Of a stretch of DNA of 49,302 bases, positions 45,483 to 49,302 are shown piece after piece (within the stretch, counting starts at the first letter, position 1; every line of letters starts with the position of its first letter). A program made the position numbers and the translations under genes. Below the pieces are notes generated by a model that was not told the origin of the DNA, ran no database searches, and saw only the letters and a list, made by a program, of their open reading frames with translations. Origin of the DNA: Chromatiales bacterium (GTDB lineage Bacteria; Pseudomonadota; Gammaproteobacteria; Chromatiales; Chromatiaceae); assembly GCA_028278145.1 (NCBI GenBank), contig JANQEV010000023.1, positions 1 to 49,302 on the forward strand, read 5' to 3'.

Positions 45483-47261
45483 CTATTCATCCTCCTCATC
45501 CAGATATACGAATTCGAACAGGCTGAAGGTTCCGGTGGATTCCAGCAACCGGATCAGCTTTGCAGGTCGTTGCTGATTGTCGGTGTCAATTCGTATCTTA
45601 TCTCCAACATGTATATTCAAGATCGGTAATATCAGGCAGGCCGGACGATTGGATGCCGTAACTTCAGGTAATAGAATACATTTTTGCGTACTCTCGTTAT
45701 GTTGGCTGTCGCCCGGGATATGGATGAGAATGGCATCTGCAGAGGGCGATATTATCTCCATACCCAACTGCAAGCCAACACCAGGCATATTTTTCAGCCA
45801 GCGGATAATCCCCATGCTGAATTGGGAGCGCTCACTTGCGGACTGGATCCCAATCAATTCTCCAACCCGTATCTTTGGTGGGTTGTTGCCGGTCCAATTG
45901 ATACAGTAACCGCCGGCGCTCTCATTAAATGTCTTACATGAGAAAGTGTCGCTCTCCATATCCTGCGTCTGGGTGGCCCACGCTGGGGCGCCATCATCGA
46001 TGATCCAGGTGTCCTGTACGTCCTTGGGGTTAAGAACGGCCTCTTCTACTGGATGATCCAGAGGTACTATCTGCAGACTGTCGTTATCGGCGCTGAAATA
46101 GCTGTCCAGAAATGATGAGTCTTTAAGACCTTCTTCTTCCTCATCTGGTATATGAGATTCCTTATCCTCGATGTTACTCCCATGGTTTCTAATTCTATAG
46201 GCGGTGATTTGCGAATGTACGGTGTTTATTCCAACTGCAGTATCCAGTTCGAAATTTAGCTTGGTGCGAATGAATGCCCGCTTCGGTGTATAGGTTAAAG
46301 ACTTTATGACCTTGCGTAACATGGGCACTGTCACCTGCATCTCTTTTGTGAACAGCGCGCTTTCACTTTTTTCAGTAAATATCGTCTTTAGCTCTTTCCT
46401 TAAATGTTGTGCAAGTTGCTGGGTATCTATGGTTCTGCACTGATCGTTCAGTTGTTCAGTCTGCAGGGATATGTGCATGGGTGGATTATCACTGTCTGTT
46501 TTGACTATAAATTGTCCTTCATGTTCATCGCCCTGTTGCGGTGTGCTGATCTGAATGTGTGCGGCCCAATCCTGCAGCTTCTGATAGAGTTGCTCGATTT
46601 CCTGTTGGCGTAGTCGGTAGGGTGAGGCCAGAGCCAATAAGATAGCGTCCTTGTATATATCTTCAATGGTGGATGTTGATCCGCTGCCGCCACTACCTTC
46701 GTTTATCTTTATTTTAGATACGCTGTTTTGTTCAGCAAAGACAAAAAGTTGATGTATTTCACGCCAGGTATCTACCGGGTATGGGTTATATACGATTGCG
46801 GAGTAGTAAAGTGCTTTGGACAGATAATATATCGCTTGGTGTAGGGCAACAATCATGAGTTTGCGTTCGAACCGTTCTCCATCACCAGATACCATCTTCT
46901 GGATAATGATCTTATATGAGATAGCCAGTTCAGAATGGAGTTCGCGACACAAGACCACTACCTTCTGATTCTTTGCTGCAAGAGGAAGCGGTGTATCTAA
47001 ATAGTATTTTCTTAGATTGCCAGCAATGTATTGGACTATTGGATGGAGCAGGTTAACAATTTTGATTCGCTTCAGGTTAGGCAGTTCAATGCGGTTTAAT
47101 TCCACCAGGGTCTGAAATACCCGCTTGGATGACTCTCCAGTGTTGGCTATGGGCAGACCTGATACCCAGGCTTCAACCTTCTTGGTGTCCAGAAGGAGTG
47201 AGTCTGCCGGGGGTGTTGTCCTCTCTGGCAGGTTAAGCTTGAGAGGTGAACTGTTGTGCAT
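45483..47261 (-). CDS. large protein with PilZ-like C-terminal domain
   Basis: A 592-aa soluble protein. The first 270 residues are helical with no known motif (HPIVQYIAGNLRKYY, ALHQAIYYLSKALYYSA). The middle is variable and acidic. The last 150 residues look like a PilZ domain: NESAGG at 446-451 fits the (D/N)xSxxG half of the c-di-GMP site, followed by VGELIGI and LQLGMEII, but the usual preceding RxxxR is not seen, so ligand binding is uncertain. It lies 206 bp upstream of fimX on the same strand. FimX works with a PilZ protein in Xanthomonas, which makes a functional link plausible. The ATG at 47261 is used. Confidence 0.72.
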   Translation of the reverse strand: MHNSSPLKLNLPERTTPPADSLLLDTKKVEAWVSGLPIANTGESSKRVFQTLVELNRIELPNLKRIKIVNLLHPIVQYIAGNLRKYYLDTPLPLAAKNQKVVVLCRELHSELAISYKIIIQKMVSGDGERFERKLMIVALHQAIYYLSKALYYSAIVYNPYPVDTWREIHQLFVFAEQNSVSKIKINEGSGGSGSTSTIEDIYKDAILLALASPYRLRQQEIEQLYQKLQDWAAHIQISTPQQGDEHEGQFIVKTDSDNPPMHISLQTEQLNDQCRTIDTQQLAQHLRKELKTIFTEKSESALFTKEMQVTVPMLRKVIKSLTYTPKRAFIRTKLNFELDTAVGINTVHSQITAYRIRNHGSNIEDKESHIPDEEEEGLKDSSFLDSYFSADNDSLQIVPLDHPVEEAVLNPKDVQDTWIIDDGAPAWATQTQDMESDTFSCKTFNESAGGYCINWTGNNPPKIRVGELIGIQSASERSQFSMGIIRWLKNMPGVGLQLGMEIISPSADAILIHIPGDSQHNESTQKCILLPEVTASNRPACLILPILNIHVGDKIRIDTDNQQRPAKLIRLLESTGTFSLFEFVYLDEEDE

Positions 47262-47463
47262 AATTCCAGGATATCCGCGCTGATTTATTAAATCTGGTTG
47301 TCCATGTATATGTACTACTTGGTGTAGGTCAGAAATAGCCGTTCCTGCATGGCACTATCTCTTTAATTATATAATTCATTCCAGAAGTTGATACTACTAT
47401 ATAAGCGTCAGATATCAGAAAAAATGTAGTAATAATTTCGCAATTACCGTATTAATCCAGCGG

Positions 47464-47504
47464 CAGTTTTATACAATATAAAACTGGGTCTATGTTACAT
47501 AGAC
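47464..47504. terminator. two adjacent palindromes at the epmB stop codon
   Basis: CAGTTTTATA (47464-47473) / TATAAAACTG (47477-47486) is a perfect 10-bp stem with a 3-nt loop. GTCTATG (47488-47494) / CATAGAC (47498-47504) is a perfect 7-bp stem whose loop is the epmB stop codon. They could end the epmB transcript, though no U tract follows. Confidence 0.45.
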
Positions 47505-48526
47505 AGGGCCAGCTTTGATTTCGCTCCCGTCTTCTCATACACCAGCTTGGGCACCAGATACCCTGGTAGTGATTCCAGTAGCTGCTCGTGTATGAACATG
47601 GCTTCTTTTGCGCTAACCTCGAAGTGAGTTGCGCCCTGGACCCGGTCCAGCATATGTAGGTAGTAGGGCAGAACTCCGATGGAAAACAGCCTGGTACTTA
47701 GCTGGAGAAGGGCTTCTGCCGAGTCGTTTACCTCTCGTAGCAACACGGACTGGTTTAGCAGGGTTATTCCCTGTTGTGACAGCATCTTTGTGGCCAGAGT
47801 TACGCTCTGGTCCAGTTCGTTGGCATGGTTGCTATGTACTACGACTATGGTCTGAAATCTGCTCCTGGATAATATATCTGCCAATTCCGGTGTGATTCTT
47901 TCCGGCAGCGTGATGGGGATGCGACTATGGATACGGAGGCGTTTGATATGCCCTATCTGCTCCAGGGAGCAAATCATTTCCTGGAGTGTGGAGTCACTCA
48001 ACATCAGTGGGTCACCGCCGCTCAGTATCACCTCATCAACCTCCTGGTGTGCCGCCAGATATTCAATGGCCCGGCTGATGTTGTGACCGCCAGTATTGGA
48101 GTCAGGGTACGGAAAATGGCGCCGGAAACAGTATCGGCAATGAATGGAGCATGCCCCTGTGGCAATGAGGAGGGCGCGCCCATGGTATTTGTGCAGCAGT
48201 CCAGGCTCCATGGTGGCAGCAGAATCTCCAACCGGGTCCATACAGAACCCAGGTGCAGTATGTGATTCCTCAATTCTGGGTATAACCTGAAGCAGAAGTG
48301 GGTCCTTGGGGTTCTGTTTCTCCATCCTGTGGGCGAAACCTCTTGGAACCAGCATGGAAAAACCACTGTCAGGAGACTGTTTTGAGTGAAAAACCCTTGG
48401 GTCTATTTGCAGGTATTGTGCAAGTTCACCCGGATCCCTGAAGGCATTTGTCAGCGCTTGGTGCCAACTGGGGACAGTTCGGGTTATCATTACCGGTTTC
48501 AAATCGTTGCTTCTTGAGGATGACAT
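47495..48526 (-). CDS. epmB: EF-P lysine 2,3-aminomutase EpmB
   Basis: EpmB (YjeK) is a radical SAM, PLP-dependent enzyme that makes (R)-beta-lysine for EF-P modification. The 343-aa protein has the [15 protein letters not shown] cluster motif (C-x3-C-x2-C), [20 protein letters not shown](I)P and the PLP-lysine region [14 protein letters not shown]. The length matches the E. coli enzyme. The longest start, ATG 48526, shares bases with the efp start codon on the other strand; an internal ATG at 48490 is an alternative and gives a more usual N-terminus. No clear ribosome binding site favours either. Confidence 0.95.
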   Translation of the reverse strand: MSSSRSNDLKPVMITRTVPSWHQALTNAFRDPGELAQYLQIDPRVFHSKQSPDSGFSMLVPRGFAHRMEKQNPKDPLLLQVIPRIEESHTAPGFCMDPVGDSAATMEPGLLHKYHGRALLIATGACSIHCRYCFRRHFPYPDSNTGGHNISRAIEYLAAHQEVDEVILSGGDPLMLSDSTLQEMICSLEQIGHIKRLRIHSRIPITLPERITPELADILSRSRFQTIVVVHSNHANELDQSVTLATKMLSQQGITLLNQSVLLREVNDSAEALLQLSTRLFSIGVLPYYLHMLDRVQGATHFEVSAKEAMFIHEQLLESLPGYLVPKLVYEKTGAKSKLALSM

Positions 48527-49094
48527 GGCAAGTTACAGTACCAATGAGTTCAAGGGTGGTCTTAAGATCATGTTGGACGGGGACCCCTGCTCAATAATAG
48601 AGAATGAAATTGTAAAGCCCGGCAAAGGTCAGGCATTCAACCGGGTAAAGATACGCAATCTCAAGACCGGACGGGTAATCGAGCGCACCTTCAAGTCAGG
48701 TGAGTCCGTGGAAGCCGCTGATGTTCTTGAGGTAGAACTGCAGTATCTATATAACGACGGTGAATTCTGGCATTTTATGGACCCGGAGACATTTGAGCAA
48801 ATCAGTGCCGATGCCAAGTGTGTGGGCGATAGTACCAAGTGGCTCAAAGAGCAGGATCTGTGTACCGTTACCCTGTGGAATGGGAATCCAATCATCGTAG
48901 AACCGCCAAACTTTGTAGTCCTGACTATCACTGATACCGATCCAGGTCTTAAGGGAGATACCTCTGGCAGTGGTGGCAAGCCTGCTACCCTGGAGACAGG
49001 AGCGGTAGTGCGGATTCCACTGTTTGTACAGATTGGAGAGGCCATCAAGGTGGATACCCGTTCCGGTGAATATGTCTCCCGTGCTAAAGAGTGA
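48525..49094 (+). CDS. efp: elongation factor P
   Basis: EF-P relieves ribosome stalling at polyproline. The 189-aa protein has the three-domain EF-P plan, beginning [15 protein letters not shown], with the modifiable Lys34 in PGKGQA, the target of EpmA/EpmB, and the C-terminal [14 protein letters not shown] and [14 protein letters not shown] (48516-48520) lies four bases before ATG 48525. The frame opens at 48507 but the conserved start is internal. epmA follows on the same strand 12 bp later. Confidence 0.98.
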   Translation: MASYSTNEFKGGLKIMLDGDPCSIIENEIVKPGKGQAFNRVKIRNLKTGRVIERTFKSGESVEAADVLEVELQYLYNDGEFWHFMDPETFEQISADAKCVGDSTKWLKEQDLCTVTLWNGNPIIVEPPNFVVLTITDTDPGLKGDTSGSGGKPATLETGAVVRIPLFVQIGEAIKVDTRSGEYVSRAKE

Positions 49095-49106
49095 TGCATT
49101 GTAGAC

Positions 49107-49302
49107 GTGAGTGAGAACTTACCTTGGGTCCCGTCTGCAGCCCTGGAGATGTTGCGGGCCAGGGCGCAACTACTGGCCGCTATACGTAAATTTTTTCAGG
49201 ATCATGGGGTTATGGAGGTAGAGACGCCTGTCTGTTCTACCCATGCCACAACCGATCCGGTACTGAATAGTTTTTCTACCCAATATACTGGCCCTGGTGC
49301 CC
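49107..49302 (+). CDS. epmA: EF-P lysyltransferase EpmA, 5' part
   Basis: EpmA (PoxA/GenX/YjeA), a lysyl-tRNA synthetase-like enzyme, attaches beta-lysine to EF-P Lys34. Only the first 65 codons are in the window: GTG 49107 starts SENLPWVPSAAL, then RAQLLAAIRKFFQDHGVMEVETP and a C-x-THATTDP stretch, matching the class II N-terminal part. It runs off the right edge. It was too short for the supplied frame list but is clear from translation. Confidence 0.93.
   Translation, partial: MSENLPWVPSAALEMLRARAQLLAAIRKFFQDHGVMEVETPVCSTHATTDPVLNSFSTQYTGPGA

Noticed and set aside
1..49302. CRISPR arrays, tRNA or rRNA genes, prophage, restriction-modification or toxin-antitoxin pairs
   Set aside because: Reading through the gaps on both strands gave no spaced direct-repeat array, cloverleaf, rRNA core or recognisable defence genes.

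Overview
This is a contiguous piece of a bacterial chromosome, almost certainly from a gammaproteobacterium. The case rests on the rpsP-rimM-trmD-rplS operon preceded by ffh, the efp/epmB/epmA trio for lysine-modified elongation factor P, a clear FimX-type c-di-GMP effector, exonuclease I (SbcB), and a NadA gene next to an NrtR-type Nudix regulator. The mixture (two-component and c-di-GMP signalling, a chemotaxis receptor, type IV pilus control, a hemerythrin/DUF2249/heme-copper-oxidase-like set, a PEP-CTERM-like surface protein) suits an environmental, respiratory gammaproteobacterium; genus cannot be told from the sequence. I see no rRNA, tRNA, CRISPR array, prophage or complete insertion sequence.

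Layout. 0.1-3.4 kb: two convergent genes for surface glycan or flagellin-glycosylation chemistry (pyruvyl transferase; Maf/DUF115 protein). 3.4-7.4 kb: ffh, with a structured leader and an orphan intrinsic terminator just before it, then the ribosomal/tRNA-modification operon ending in a strong terminator. 7.7-8.4 kb: an isolated VPxPA-CTERM exosortase substrate, followed by a 1.2 kb AT-rich non-coding gap. 9.6-17.1 kb: a compact four-gene operon of a PrkA-type AAA+ protein, a DUF444/YeaH VWA-like protein, a SpoVR/YcgB protein and a second, larger PrkA-type AAA+ protein; this is the most interesting block. 17.2-20.6 kb: sbcB and four small or poorly known genes. 20.6-26 kb: a perfect 24-bp inverted repeat, two overlapping CNNM/CorC genes, a universal stress protein and a Na/Pi cotransporter with a PhoU-like tail. 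26-32 kb: an AEC permease, an RpfC-like hybrid histidine kinase and a chemotaxis receptor.

32-36 kb (minus strand): a run of WD40 lipoprotein, radical SAM (spore-photoproduct-lyase-like), unknown 176-aa protein, periplasmic thioredoxin-fold protein and an unknown protein carrying a duplicated motif. 36.4-36.8 kb: a 377-bp MITE-like element with 23-nt imperfect terminal inverted repeats, starting right after a stop codon. 36.9-39 kb: hemerythrin, DUF2249 and a multi-helix heme-copper-oxidase-like membrane protein, plausibly a nitric oxide or oxygen response unit. 39-40.9 kb: nrtR-nadA, with a palindrome over the predicted promoter that fits autoregulation by the NAD-biosynthesis repressor. 41-43 kb: an HDOD protein and a cytosolic 5'-nucleotidase with a structured leader. 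43-47.3 kb: fimX and an upstream gene with a PilZ-like tail. 47.5 kb to the end: epmB (minus) back to back with efp and the start of epmA, the whole EF-P beta-lysylation pathway.

Gene starts were moved inward from the longest open frame where a ribosome binding site, family alignment or promoter position favoured an internal codon; each entry says so. Family assignments come from motif recognition by eye and were not checked by database search.
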